Shown: positions 19,251 through 26,955 of the stretch, piece after piece
Position numbering within the stretch: position 1 is the stretch's first letter
Layout: each line of letters opens with the position of its first letter
DNA from: JAITWN01 sp050486285
Lineage (GTDB): Bacteria; Pseudomonadota; Gammaproteobacteria; SZUA-140
Length of the DNA stretch: 64,000 nt
NCBI GenBank assembly: GCA_050486285.1
Contig: JBJHCZ010000006.1
Location: 89,373-153,372 of the forward strand
Direction of reading: 5' to 3'
Translations under genes and position numbers: made by a program
Notes under the pieces: model-generated
Told to the model about the DNA's origin: nothing
The model's database searches: none
Seen by the model: only the letters and a program-made list of their open reading frames with translations

Positions 19251-19451
19251 TTACCTACTCAACTCGAATACACCGGGACCAGACTTCTTGAACTTCTCGT
19301 TTTGACGGAGCGCTTTCGAGACGACAGACACGGCGTCCTTCGTCTTGAACTCGAAGAGTTTTTTCTCCGCGATAGCGGCGGCAATGTCCCGTGCGTGCAT
19401 GGGCGCGGCGGAGTCCTTCAACACGATCTCGGCGGCTTCGGCAATTCTCAC
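19251..19451 (-). CDS. Stand-alone HARE-HTH microprotein
   Basis: The 66-residue product is a complete HARE-HTH fold pattern. Helix 1 is AAEIVLKDSAAPMHARDIAAAI, then AEKKLFEF and KTKDAVSVVSKALRQNEKFKKSG, ending in the wing PGVFELSR. HARE-HTH domains occur in RNA polymerase delta, Asx proteins and restriction systems and are thought to bind DNA. The start is GTG 19451 with GAGG 9 nt upstream and the stop is TAA, so it may be an intact gene rather than debris. It lies inside the low-conservation insertion between the TRAP genes. Its function is unknown. Confidence 0.65.
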   Translation of the reverse strand: MRIAEAAEIVLKDSAAPMHARDIAAAIAEKKLFEFKTKDAVSVVSKALRQNEKFKKSGPGVFELSR

Positions 19452-19489
19452 GTTTGTTATCCTCGCTGATGCTGGTTGTGTATGGATGC

Positions 19490-19756
19490 TTAGTGCGGGC
19501 TTGGGGGCTTGTTCTGAACGACTCTATGTCCGCGCAACGTCAGCCCCTTTGCTTGTAACGTGGCCTTCCAGCCGTCGCGCGTCCCGATGTTTTCCGGGCT
19601 CTCGTAGAGTCCTTTCTGCTCCTCAATGCGCGTCAGCCGCTCAAACTTGGCATAGCGGGGGTACAGGGGGAGCAGTAGCGCGCCCCGGACGCATGGCGCT
19701 CGAAATGCTCGCCGAAGAGCCGCGCCATGCGCCGGAGGGGTTGCAACATGCTCCAC
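19490..19756 (-). CDS. Unrecognised ORF fragment upstream of the HARE-HTH gene
   Basis: I do not recognise a family. The C-terminal half (about 55 residues, YPRYAKFERLTRIEEQKG to GLTLRGHRVVQN) has a normal mixed protein composition. The N-terminal part is low-quality Ala/Arg-rich sequence. In the neighbouring frame the region 19633-19790 also reads plausibly (SMLQPLRRMARLFGEHFERHASG), which hints at a frameshift near 19680. It overlaps the antisense AHSA1 frame at 19693, so at most one strand is coding here. It is most likely a decayed fragment. Confidence 0.3.
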   Translation of the reverse strand: MEHVATPPAHGAALRRAFRAPCVRGALLLPLYPRYAKFERLTRIEEQKGLYESPENIGTRDGWKATLQAKGLTLRGHRVVQNKPPSPH

Positions 19757-20166
19757 GTGATCTCGTTTACTCTACTCTTCTCGATCCGGTAGCGGTCGAA
19801 AAGTGGAAGGTTCCGGACGACATGACTTGTCATGTTCATACGTTCGACGCGAGAGAAGGAGGCGTCTTTAGGATTTCCCTAACGTATCAGGAAGCGGATG
19901 CAGTCGGTAAAACCACCGCGCACACCGACACATACCATGGTCACTTCGTGAGACTCATACCGAACGAAGAAATCGTGGACGAGTTCGAGACGGACGATCC
20001 CGCATTGCAAGGAAAGATGACTATCACAATCCGGTTGATCGATGCGAATGACGGGACTGATCTCATTGCAGTACATGAAGGACTGCCAGGCGGCGTTTCG
20101 CCAGCCGACAATGAATTGGGCTGGCAGATGGCCTTGGCGAAGCTGGCATATTTAGTCGAGTCATAA
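19693..20166 (+). pseudogene. AHSA1/SRPBCC (START-like) domain gene, 5' end replaced
   Basis: From about 19745 the frame matches AHSA1-type SRPBCC proteins: APRDLVYSTLLDPVAVEKWKVPDDM, then FDAREGGVFRISLTY, HTDTYHGHFVRLIP, FETDDPALQGKMTITI and GVSPADNELGWQMALAKLAYLVE at the end. The usual first strand before APRDLVY is missing. The upstream residues (MALEMLAEEPRHAPEGLQ) are unrelated, so the 5' end was probably lost at a rearrangement point. The family binds small hydrophobic ligands or Hsp90. The remainder is well preserved, so decay is recent or the short form is still made. Confidence 0.6.
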
Positions 20167-20367
20167 ATAATGATCTGTTGTAGCTGCCGGAAGTCATCAA
20201 CCGGTGTCGTTCGGGTGATTCACATGCTGAGACAATCACCTAGCGTCCTTTCGTAGTTCATCTCATTCTATTTTCCTGGCGGACGGCTAGACTTTCCGCA
20301 GATGCCGGCATGTTCCCGCATGATTTCGTCACAACTTGAATTATACGCATATAGCGTATAGATTATC
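20167..20367 (+). promoter_or_regulatory. AT-richer leader of the higBA module with operator palindrome at 20342-20360
   Basis: This 201-nt gap is clearly richer in A/T than the core genes. Near its end is the perfect inverted repeat TATACGC-ATATA-GCGTATA (20342-20360), 7 nt before the higB ATG. It overlaps where a -10 element would lie. Such palindromes are the usual binding sites of the antitoxin, which would autorepress the operon. Nothing else is recognised in the gap. Confidence 0.7.
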
Positions 20368-20715
20368 ATGAATCTGGTTTTCCTTGAGACGCCGATATTT
20401 TCCCGTCTGCTGCCGGATTATCTGGACGATGAATCCTATCGCTGGTTGCAGGAAGCACTTCTGACGAATCCGGAGGTCGGTGACGTCATCCCTGGTACGG
20501 GCGGTTTCCGGAAGCTGCGCTGGGAGGATCGCCGGCGCGGCAAGGGAAAACGGGGTGGTTTGCGGGTGATTTATTATTACCTGACAACAGACTGCCAGCT
20601 TTGGTTTTTCACGATCTACGACAAGGACGAGACGGCGGATCTGTCGGAAGAGGAAAGGCGGCATTTAAAGCGGGCGATCCATGCCGAATTGGTGGCCAGG
20701 AGCCGGAAGCGATGA
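20368..20715 (+). CDS. higB: HigB-type toxin (RelE/ParE superfamily)
   Basis: This 115-residue protein belongs to the RelE/HigB mRNA interferase group. It has GDVIPGTGGFRKLRW, the basic stretch RRRGKGKRGGLRVIYYYL and LWFFTIYDKDETADLSEEERRHLKRAI. These toxins cut mRNA in the ribosome when not bound by antitoxin. It is the first gene of the module (toxin before antitoxin, as in HigBA) and overlaps the antitoxin by ATGA. The operator palindrome lies directly upstream. It sits in an acquired or decayed region, in line with horizontal transfer. Confidence 0.9.
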   Translation: MNLVFLETPIFSRLLPDYLDDESYRWLQEALLTNPEVGDVIPGTGGFRKLRWEDRRRGKGKRGGLRVIYYYLTTDCQLWFFTIYDKDETADLSEEERRHLKRAIHAELVARSRKR

Positions 20716-21044
20716 GCAGCAAACGCAAGTTATTCGATGAGCTGATGGATGGCGTCGCGTCCATGCGCAAGCAGCGTGAGGGCAAGATCACGCTGCGCAC
20801 TCATAAGGTCGAGAACCTTCCGCCGCTGGAAGTCGAAGCCGACGTGATTCGCGCGACGCGCGAGCAGTTGCGGGTTTCGCGCGCGGTGTTCGCGCGGCGT
20901 CTTCGCGTATCGACGCGCACCCTGGAAAACTGGGAACAGGGCCGCGCCCGACCGAACGCCCAGGCAGCAGCTCTGATACTGATGGTGCGGAAGTATCCGG
21001 ATACCTTCAAAAGACTTCAGGCGCTGGATGACCGGAAGGTCTGA
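20712..21044 (+). CDS. higA: HigA-type antitoxin (XRE helix-turn-helix)
   Basis: This 110-residue partner of the upstream toxin has a C-terminal XRE-type helix-turn-helix (REQLRVSRAVFARRLRVSTRTLENWEQGRARPNAQAAALI). The N-terminal region (residues 1-45) likely wraps the toxin. The ATG at 20712 overlaps the higB stop; the longer open frame to 20601 is only a shadow of higB. It should bind the TATACGC/GCGTATA palindrome at 20342-20360 and repress the operon. It ends 17 nt before the convergent TRAP binding-protein gene. Confidence 0.92.
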   Translation: MSSKRKLFDELMDGVASMRKQREGKITLRTHKVENLPPLEVEADVIRATREQLRVSRAVFARRLRVSTRTLENWEQGRARPNAQAAALILMVRKYPDTFKRLQALDDRKV

Positions 21045-21061
21045 TGCATCGATAACGTCGC

Positions 21062-22144
21062 CTACACCCCCAACGCCCGCGCATACGCCGTCTCCGAAAT
21101 ATCCCGCCACGCATCGTTGATCTTCATGAAGTCGCTGTAGTGCTTGTAGACCTTCCTGAACACCTCGTCCTTCGCCGCCTCTTCATCGAGCGTTTCCTTC
21201 GACAGGCGCCTCAGCTCCCGGATCACATCATCGGGGAATGCGTGGACCTCGACGCGCCAGCGTGACTTCAACTCCTCGAGCGCGGCGAGGTTCTTGGCCT
21301 CGAACTCCGACAGCATCCACACGTTGCTCGATGCCGCAGCGTTAGCAACCATCAGTTGCAGGTCGTTCGGCAGACTCTCCCAGGCGCGCTTGTTGACGAT
21401 CAGCTCGAGCGTCGGACCCGGTTCCTGCCAGCCGGGATAGTAATAGTTGCGCGCGGCGCGATAGAGACCGAGGCGCAGGTCATGGAACGGGCCGACCCAT
21501 TCGGCGGCGTCGACGGTGCCGCGCTCGAGCGCGGTGTAGATCTCGCCGCCGGCGAGCAGGATCGGGTTGACGCCGGCCTTGGCGATGACCTTGCCGCCGA
21601 GGCCGGGGATGCGCATGCGCAGGCCCCTGAGGTCGGACAGCGATTCGATGCGCTTGCGGAACCAGCCGCCCATCTGCACGCCGGTATTGCCCATCGGGAA
21701 CGGCACGAGGTTGAAGGGCTCGTAGACCTCGCGCCACAGATCATGGCCGCCGCCGCTGTACAGCCAGGCGTTCATGCCCTGCGCGTTCAGGCCGAACGGC
21801 ACCGCGGTGAAGAACTGCGCCGCCGGCGCGCGGCCGGACCAGTAATAGGCGGCGCCGTGGCCCATCTGCACGGTGCCCTGCGACACCGCGTCGAAGGTCT
21901 GCAGCGGTGGCACCAGTTCACCGCCGGCGAAGACCTGGATGTTCAGCCGTCCGCCGCTCATCACGCGTAGTTCGTCGGCGAAGCGCTTGGCGCCGTCCAT
22001 GAAGATCGGGAAGTTCGGCGGCCAGGTCGTGACCAGGCGCCAGTTGAAGCGGCCGGCCGGGGCCGAGGCGCCGGCGGCGGCGAGCCCGAGGCCCGCGGCC
22101 AGCGCGCCGGCGCCGGCCTTCGTGATCAGCTCACGACGTTTCAT
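21062..22144 (-). CDS. TRAP transporter substrate-binding protein, TakP-like
   Basis: This is a periplasmic solute-binding protein of 360 residues with a twin-arginine-like signal (MKRRELITKAGAGALAAGLG). It closely follows the TakP pattern: FAGGELVPPLQTFDAV, GHGAAYYWSG, MGNTGVQMGGWFRK, GLRMRIPGLGGKVIAKAGV, GGEIYTALERGTVDAAEWVG and YYYPGWQEPGPT. TakP binds 2-oxo acids with sodium, so oxo-acid import is the best guess. The DctQ/DctM permeases at 17173-19073 are the likely partners, but this gene is inverted relative to them with an insertion between. Confidence 0.92.
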   Translation of the reverse strand: MKRRELITKAGAGALAAGLGLAAAGASAPAGRFNWRLVTTWPPNFPIFMDGAKRFADELRVMSGGRLNIQVFAGGELVPPLQTFDAVSQGTVQMGHGAAYYWSGRAPAAQFFTAVPFGLNAQGMNAWLYSGGGHDLWREVYEPFNLVPFPMGNTGVQMGGWFRKRIESLSDLRGLRMRIPGLGGKVIAKAGVNPILLAGGEIYTALERGTVDAAEWVGPFHDLRLGLYRAARNYYYPGWQEPGPTLELIVNKRAWESLPNDLQLMVANAAASSNVWMLSEFEAKNLAALEELKSRWRVEVHAFPDDVIRELRRLSKETLDEEAAKDEVFRKVYKHYSDFMKINDAWRDISETAYARALGV

Positions 22145-22247
22145 GTCGGGGAGGTCCCTGTGATACGTAACAGGGTTTCAAGCTTACAGAATTAGCGGTG
22201 CAGGATCAAAAGAGGCGGCGGGGTCTTCGGAATATCACCTCGATCGA
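22145..22247. other. Gap between takP-like and cyaA
   Basis: This 103-nt gap on the minus-strand side should carry the takP-like promoter and the end of cyaA. I see no convincing terminator or operator in it. Confidence 0.3.
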
Positions 22248-25091
22248 TCACCGCTGCCCGGAGGCACGGGACTCCAGCATCGAGGCAAGGGCGAGGTTCA
22301 GCTTATCCTCGATGCGTTTCTTGAAGTCGAGGTAATGCACGGTCTGCAGTTGCTCCGCCGAGGCCATGCCGACGATCTCGTGGGCGAGGTCGATGTCGGT
22401 GATGTAGATAGGATACAGCGGGCCGTTCTTGCGCAGTTCGATGATGTGCGCGGCGACACGCTGATACAGTTCCTCGCCGAATTCGAGCGACGAGAATTCA
22501 TGGTCGTCGATATAGATCGTGAACTCCGGCTTGCCGCGCGGCGAGAGGCTGGTGATGACCTGGACGTTGAAGTAACGTCCCGCGCCGGCAGGCGCCTCTT
22601 CGCGGTGGCGCATCAGCATGCTCTTGCCGTGATATTTCTTGTGCGCCTGGAACACCTCGATGACCGGATTGCCGGCGGCGGTCTCGTGGCCGGCGGCGAC
22701 ATGCATTGCCTGGCGGGCGTTGATCGCGCGCAGGAAGCGCACGTACTGGCCGATCAGCAACTGGATATCGGTCTTGGCGACGCGGCGGTGGAACAGCGAG
22801 CCGCGTTCGTCGATGAAATACAGATACACCGCCTGGCCTTCCTCGACGTAATAGATCTGAATCGCGCCGGCGCGGTTATTCTGGAAGATCATCGGCAGGA
22901 TGTCGCGGCCGAGCGCGTTGCGATCGATGCGCACCGGGCTGAAGGTCGGGAGCGGCTGCGACAGGTACTCGATCAACTCGTTGTAGGAATCGATGCGCTG
23001 ATGCACGAGATTGTCACCGTCGAGCGAGAGCGCATGAAACTTCTGCCCGACCAGCAGGATGTAACGCGTCGTCGCATGGTGCGGGTTGTTGCGGTAGAAG
23101 CAGTCGACGATGTCGTCGAACAGTTCCTCGATCCGGCGCGTGATGGTCATGCTCTGCGGCGATGAGTAGCACCAGGCCTTCGCCCGCGGCGGGGCGATGC
23201 CGCTCGACGGCGGCGACCAGCGCAGGTACGCGGCGAGGCACTCGAACAGGCCTTCGTCGCCGATGTGTGTGTAGCTCAGGACTTCCTGCCAGCTCGTGCG
23301 CACGAGCTGTTCGAGGCGGATCACCTGGTTTTCGCAGACGCCGCCATAGCTCAGCGCGTCGGTCTTGTTGCTGGTCAGGTGCTTGCCTTCGCGAATGCGT
23401 TCGGTCATCGGCTGCACGCCGATGTTGACGAAGACGTTGAAGTCGGCCGCGCGCGGGGCCTGCGACAGTTCCTCGAAGGTGCTCGGCGGGAGATGCGAGC
23501 CGGGAAAGACCTGGTCGAGGCCCTTGACGATGGATTGGACCTCGCTCAGCGTCAGCACGCTGTCGCGGGTATACAGCGTGAAGCCGGTCTGTTCGTCGAT
23601 CAACTGGTTGAGCCAGGCCCAGGTCAGCAGTTCGAGAATGCTGCGGCTGCGCTTGAGCGGCTTGTTGCCGTTGATGTCCTCGGCCTGGACCTTGCCGCGA
23701 TAGAGTTCCCATCCGCCCGCCCTGCCGCCGTTGAGCTGGTGGATCGATAGCTGGTCTTCGCGAACATCCTCGGAGATACCGCGATTGATGATGTCGATCT
23801 TGCCGGCCTTGCGCTCGAATGCGGCATAGAGCTTGCGCCCGAGGATGTTCAGGTCGCTCTGGTTGATGCGCGCGAGCATGTTCTGTGTGCGCGCGAAGCG
23901 CGACAGCGAGTGATAGCTCTGGGTCAGCGCGCTGACCAGACTCTTGCGTTCCTCGAGGACCTCCTGGATCTTCCAGCGGCGGCGGCGGTCCAGCCGCTGC
24001 ATGATTTCGCGCGTCCAGCCCCAGCTGCGCGTCAGTTCGGTCATCGCCTCGCGGCGCCAGCTGGCATTGCGCGAGGAGTCGGGGTCGCCGAGGCGCTCGT
24101 TGACCTTGAAGTAGAAGCAGCGGCGCATCAGCGCAAGACGCTCCTCGTCGTTCTGCTCGCGGAGGTACTGCTCGAGCTTCGCGCTCAGCATGATATAGGG
24201 GTCGAGACGGGTCAGGTCGACATGACCTTCGTGGATCGCCTGCTTGAACTGCAGCGACAGCAGGCCGACGTCGGGATACTCGGCGGCGTAGACCTCCATC
24301 AGCATCAGCTTCATCGCCGCCTTGTACGGCGAGTCGATGCTCTTGTAGAGCTGCCACAACGCGCCGCCGAAGAACTCCTCGGCCGGCGCCCGCGGCAGGC
24401 CGCCGAAGTCGAGCGTCTCGTTCTCGCGCACGACGTCATCCTTGAGCAGGCGCCTGGTACAGGCCTCGTAATCGCCCTCCTCCGCCGGCGGCACCAGCCA
24501 CCAGATCGGATAGCGTCCGGCGAGCAGGAGGCCGGTGCGATAGAACTCGTCGAGCAGCAGGTGATGCTGGGCGCTGCCGCTGCTCTCGGCCGACAGCTCG
24601 ATGACGCGGCCCTCGCGGAACAGCTCGGTGTTCATCAGGAAGAAGTGCACCTCGAGATCGAACGAGGCGGCCCATTTCTCGATCGCGCGCGTCTTCTGCT
24701 GCAGCTCGGCGATCTGTACCACCGACAGACCCGGGTCGTGACAGACCCAGATGTCGAAATCGCTCTCGGTCGAATAGGCGATCGTACCGCTGCTGCCCAT
24801 CAGGAACAGCGAATGGATGTCGTAGCGCGGCAGGGCACGGCGGCGGTAACTGAAATCGGGGGCGATCTTCGCGGCGCTTTCGAGCAGGCGCTGGCCGGGC
24901 GCGAAATCGGAGACACCGACCGGGGCGGCCTCGGACACGAAGCCGGGCAGGTCCGGATGGTTCACATGGAACAGCAGCGGCAACAGGTCGAGGATCTCGC
25001 GCTGTGACTTGCGCAAGGTATCGCGCATCCGCGTCAGGCGGTCGCGATTGAAGGCGAGAAAACGTGTCTTGACGGCCCTGAAGTCAGGCAA
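22248..25091 (-). CDS. cyaA: Class I adenylate cyclase CyaA
   Basis: It converts ATP to cAMP. The 947-residue protein matches class I cyclases in length and layout. An N-terminal nucleotidyltransferase-type catalytic domain carries LFLMGSSGTIAYSTESDFDI (about residues 95-115), including the GS and DxD metal-binding pattern, followed by WVCHD. The large C-terminal regulatory domain has the RILLVGQKFHAL-like and YIDDHEFSSLEFGEELY stretches. Class I enzymes are found in gammaproteobacteria. It is downstream of argH on the same strand, separated by a hairpin repeat. The single-domain cNMP-binding protein at 10631 could be one receiver of the signal. Confidence 0.96.
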   Translation of the reverse strand: MPDFRAVKTRFLAFNRDRLTRMRDTLRKSQREILDLLPLLFHVNHPDLPGFVSEAAPVGVSDFAPGQRLLESAAKIAPDFSYRRRALPRYDIHSLFLMGSSGTIAYSTESDFDIWVCHDPGLSVVQIAELQQKTRAIEKWAASFDLEVHFFLMNTELFREGRVIELSAESSGSAQHHLLLDEFYRTGLLLAGRYPIWWLVPPAEEGDYEACTRRLLKDDVVRENETLDFGGLPRAPAEEFFGGALWQLYKSIDSPYKAAMKLMLMEVYAAEYPDVGLLSLQFKQAIHEGHVDLTRLDPYIMLSAKLEQYLREQNDEERLALMRRCFYFKVNERLGDPDSSRNASWRREAMTELTRSWGWTREIMQRLDRRRRWKIQEVLEERKSLVSALTQSYHSLSRFARTQNMLARINQSDLNILGRKLYAAFERKAGKIDIINRGISEDVREDQLSIHQLNGGRAGGWELYRGKVQAEDINGNKPLKRSRSILELLTWAWLNQLIDEQTGFTLYTRDSVLTLSEVQSIVKGLDQVFPGSHLPPSTFEELSQAPRAADFNVFVNIGVQPMTERIREGKHLTSNKTDALSYGGVCENQVIRLEQLVRTSWQEVLSYTHIGDEGLFECLAAYLRWSPPSSGIAPPRAKAWCYSSPQSMTITRRIEELFDDIVDCFYRNNPHHATTRYILLVGQKFHALSLDGDNLVHQRIDSYNELIEYLSQPLPTFSPVRIDRNALGRDILPMIFQNNRAGAIQIYYVEEGQAVYLYFIDERGSLFHRRVAKTDIQLLIGQYVRFLRAINARQAMHVAAGHETAAGNPVIEVFQAHKKYHGKSMLMRHREEAPAGAGRYFNVQVITSLSPRGKPEFTIYIDDHEFSSLEFGEELYQRVAAHIIELRKNGPLYPIYITDIDLAHEIVGMASAEQLQTVHYLDFKKRIEDKLNLALASMLESRASGQR

Positions 25092-25184
25092 GGCAACCCC
25101 CCGGAAAGATCCCGCGACGGAATATTTGGCCAGCCTGTAGTTATCGGCCAGGGGCGGAAAATGTTACAGCCGTCACAGGAATTC

Positions 25185-25217
25185 GGGGTCAGAGTAGAAT
25201 TTGTCTACTCTGACCCC
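25185..25217. repeat. GGGGTCAGA-family hairpin between argH and cyaA
   Basis: Perfect 14-bp arms GGGGTCAGAGTAGA (25185-25198) and its complement (25204-25217) enclose a 5-nt loop. It lies just after the argH stop, so it may end that transcript and insulate cyaA. The same 14 nt recur at 60735-60748. Confidence 0.85.
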
Positions 25218-25235
25218 AACGGGGGTTGCAGGGGG

Positions 25236-26624
25236 TTACCGGCTTCGGCGCTCGCGGGCTCGGGCGATGGCGGCGCGGACCTGGTTCGGGGCGGTGCCGC
25301 CGAGGTGGTCGCGGGCGGCGACCGAGCCGGTAAGGCTCAGGAACGGGTAGATATCATCGTCAATTTTCGGCGAAAACTCTTTCATCTTCGCGATCGGCAG
25401 GTCGACGAGGTCGACCCCGGCGTCGATCGCGTGGCGAACGGCCTTGCCGACGATCGCATGGGCATCGCGGAACGGCACGCCCTTGCGGACCAGATAGTCG
25501 GCGAGGTCGGTCGCGGTCGCGTAGCCCTTGCGCGCCGATTCGAGCATCGCCTCGCGACGGACGGTCATCGATTCGAGCATGCCGGCGAACACCAGCAGGC
25601 AGCCGCGCAGGGTGTCGACGGTGTCGAACAGCGGCTCCTTGTCCTCCTGGTTGTCCTTGTTGTACGCGAGCGGCTGGCCCTTCATCAGCGTCAGCAGCGC
25701 GACCAGGTTGCCGTGGGTGCGCCCGGACTTGCCGCGCACCAGTTCGGGGACGTCGGGGTTCTTCTTCTGCGGCATGATCGAAGAACCGGTGCAATAGCGG
25801 TCGGCCAGCTCGACATAACCGAACTGCGCCGACATCCACAGGATCAGCTCCTCGGAGAAGCGCGACAGGTGCGTCATCAGGAGCGCCGCCGCGGCGCAGA
25901 ACTCGATCGCGAAGTCGCGATCGCTGACCGCGTCGAGCGAGTTCTCGGCGACCGCATCGAAGCCGAGCAGTTGCGCGGTATACGCGCGGTCGATCGGATA
26001 GCTGGTGCCGGCGAGCGCCGCGGCGCCGAGCGGCATCACATTGACGCGGCGGCGGCAGTCGCGCAGGCGCGCGGCGTCGCGCTCGAGCGCCTCGAACCAC
26101 GCCATCATGTGATGCCCGAAGGTCACCGGCTGTGCGACCTGCAGGTGCGTGAAGCCGGGCAGGATCGTTTCGGCCTCGCGCTCGGCGATGTCGAGCAGCA
26201 CATCCTGCAACGCACCCAGCAGCGCGCCGATCGCGTCGATCTCGTCGCGCAGGTACAGGCGCAGGTCGGTCGCGACCTGGTCGTTGCGCGAGCGGCCGGT
26301 GTGCAGCTTCTTGCCGGCCTCGCCGATGCGCTCGGTCAGCCGCGCCTCGATGTTCATGTGCACGTCCTCGAGCTCGACCAGCCACGCGAACTCGCCGCGC
26401 TCGATGTCGGTGCGGATTGCGGTCAGCCCCTTCTCGATCGCCTCGAATTCGGACGCCTTCAGCACGCCGACGTGCATCAGCATGCGCGCATGGGCGATCG
26501 AGCCCTGGATATCGACCTTGTACAGCCGGCGATCGAAGTCCACCGACGCGCCGAAGCGCTCGACGAAACGGTCCGTCGCCTCGGTAAACCGCCCCGCCCA
26601 CAGCTTGTCGCCGGTCTTTTCCAT
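25236..26624 (-). CDS. argH: Argininosuccinate lyase
   Basis: ArgH splits argininosuccinate into arginine and fumarate, the last step of arginine synthesis. The 462-residue protein has the fumarase/aspartase superfamily signature GSSIMPQKKNPD with the catalytic serine region, the N-terminal KLWAGRFTEATD and the H-containing LQVAQPVTFGHHM. I chose ATG 26624 (MEKTGDKLW), which matches homologs; the open frame continues to 26834 without homology. It is divergent from algZ, the same neighbourhood as in Pseudomonas. Confidence 0.96.
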   Translation of the reverse strand: MEKTGDKLWAGRFTEATDRFVERFGASVDFDRRLYKVDIQGSIAHARMLMHVGVLKASEFEAIEKGLTAIRTDIERGEFAWLVELEDVHMNIEARLTERIGEAGKKLHTGRSRNDQVATDLRLYLRDEIDAIGALLGALQDVLLDIAEREAETILPGFTHLQVAQPVTFGHHMMAWFEALERDAARLRDCRRRVNVMPLGAAALAGTSYPIDRAYTAQLLGFDAVAENSLDAVSDRDFAIEFCAAAALLMTHLSRFSEELILWMSAQFGYVELADRYCTGSSIMPQKKNPDVPELVRGKSGRTHGNLVALLTLMKGQPLAYNKDNQEDKEPLFDTVDTLRGCLLVFAGMLESMTVRREAMLESARKGYATATDLADYLVRKGVPFRDAHAIVGKAVRHAIDAGVDLVDLPIAKMKEFSPKIDDDIYPFLSLTGSVAARDHLGGTAPNQVRAAIARARERRSR

Positions 26625-26955
26625 ATCGATTGCGCGCCAGTGCCTTGTTTCCGGCGAAGTATAACCAATGCACCGACCGGCTGACAGCGAGCCTTGGTCG
26701 CCGCTGGCGCTGCCATCGCAGGTCGTCGAGGGCTTCACCGTGACGGGACCTTCCGCCGCAGGGATGCGGCGGGGAGCTACACGGACGTATTCACGCGTGT
26801 CCCGCCACGGCGAAGTCCCCGACGACCCTGCCACTGAACCCCTGCCGTGACGGCCCTGAACCCGGCCCCTGATCCTGATCGGAGAGCCCGATCACAAGTT
26901 TTGGCCCCCCGACGCCGATAAGTTCCTAACCGGTTAACCAGGCTCGAATTCCGTC
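26625..26955. other. 331-nt gap between argH and algZ with two overlapping hairpins
   Basis: No gene is seen. The gap holds a perfect 8-bp hairpin, CCGCCGCA/TGCGGCGG (26753-26772, 4-nt loop). A second possible stem pairs GGCGGG plus ACACG (26768-26783) with CGTGT plus CCCGCC (26796-26806). The two share bases, so only one can form at a time. The element could be a leader control structure for algZ or a copy of a dispersed intergenic repeat. A short palindrome, TTCCTAACCGGTTAACCAGG (26923-26942), lies near the algZ start. Confidence 0.4.

Noticed and set aside
19345..19692. N-terminal part of the long plus-strand AHSA1 frame
   Set aside because: This part is antisense to the HARE-HTH gene and has no AHSA1 similarity; homology begins only near 19745.
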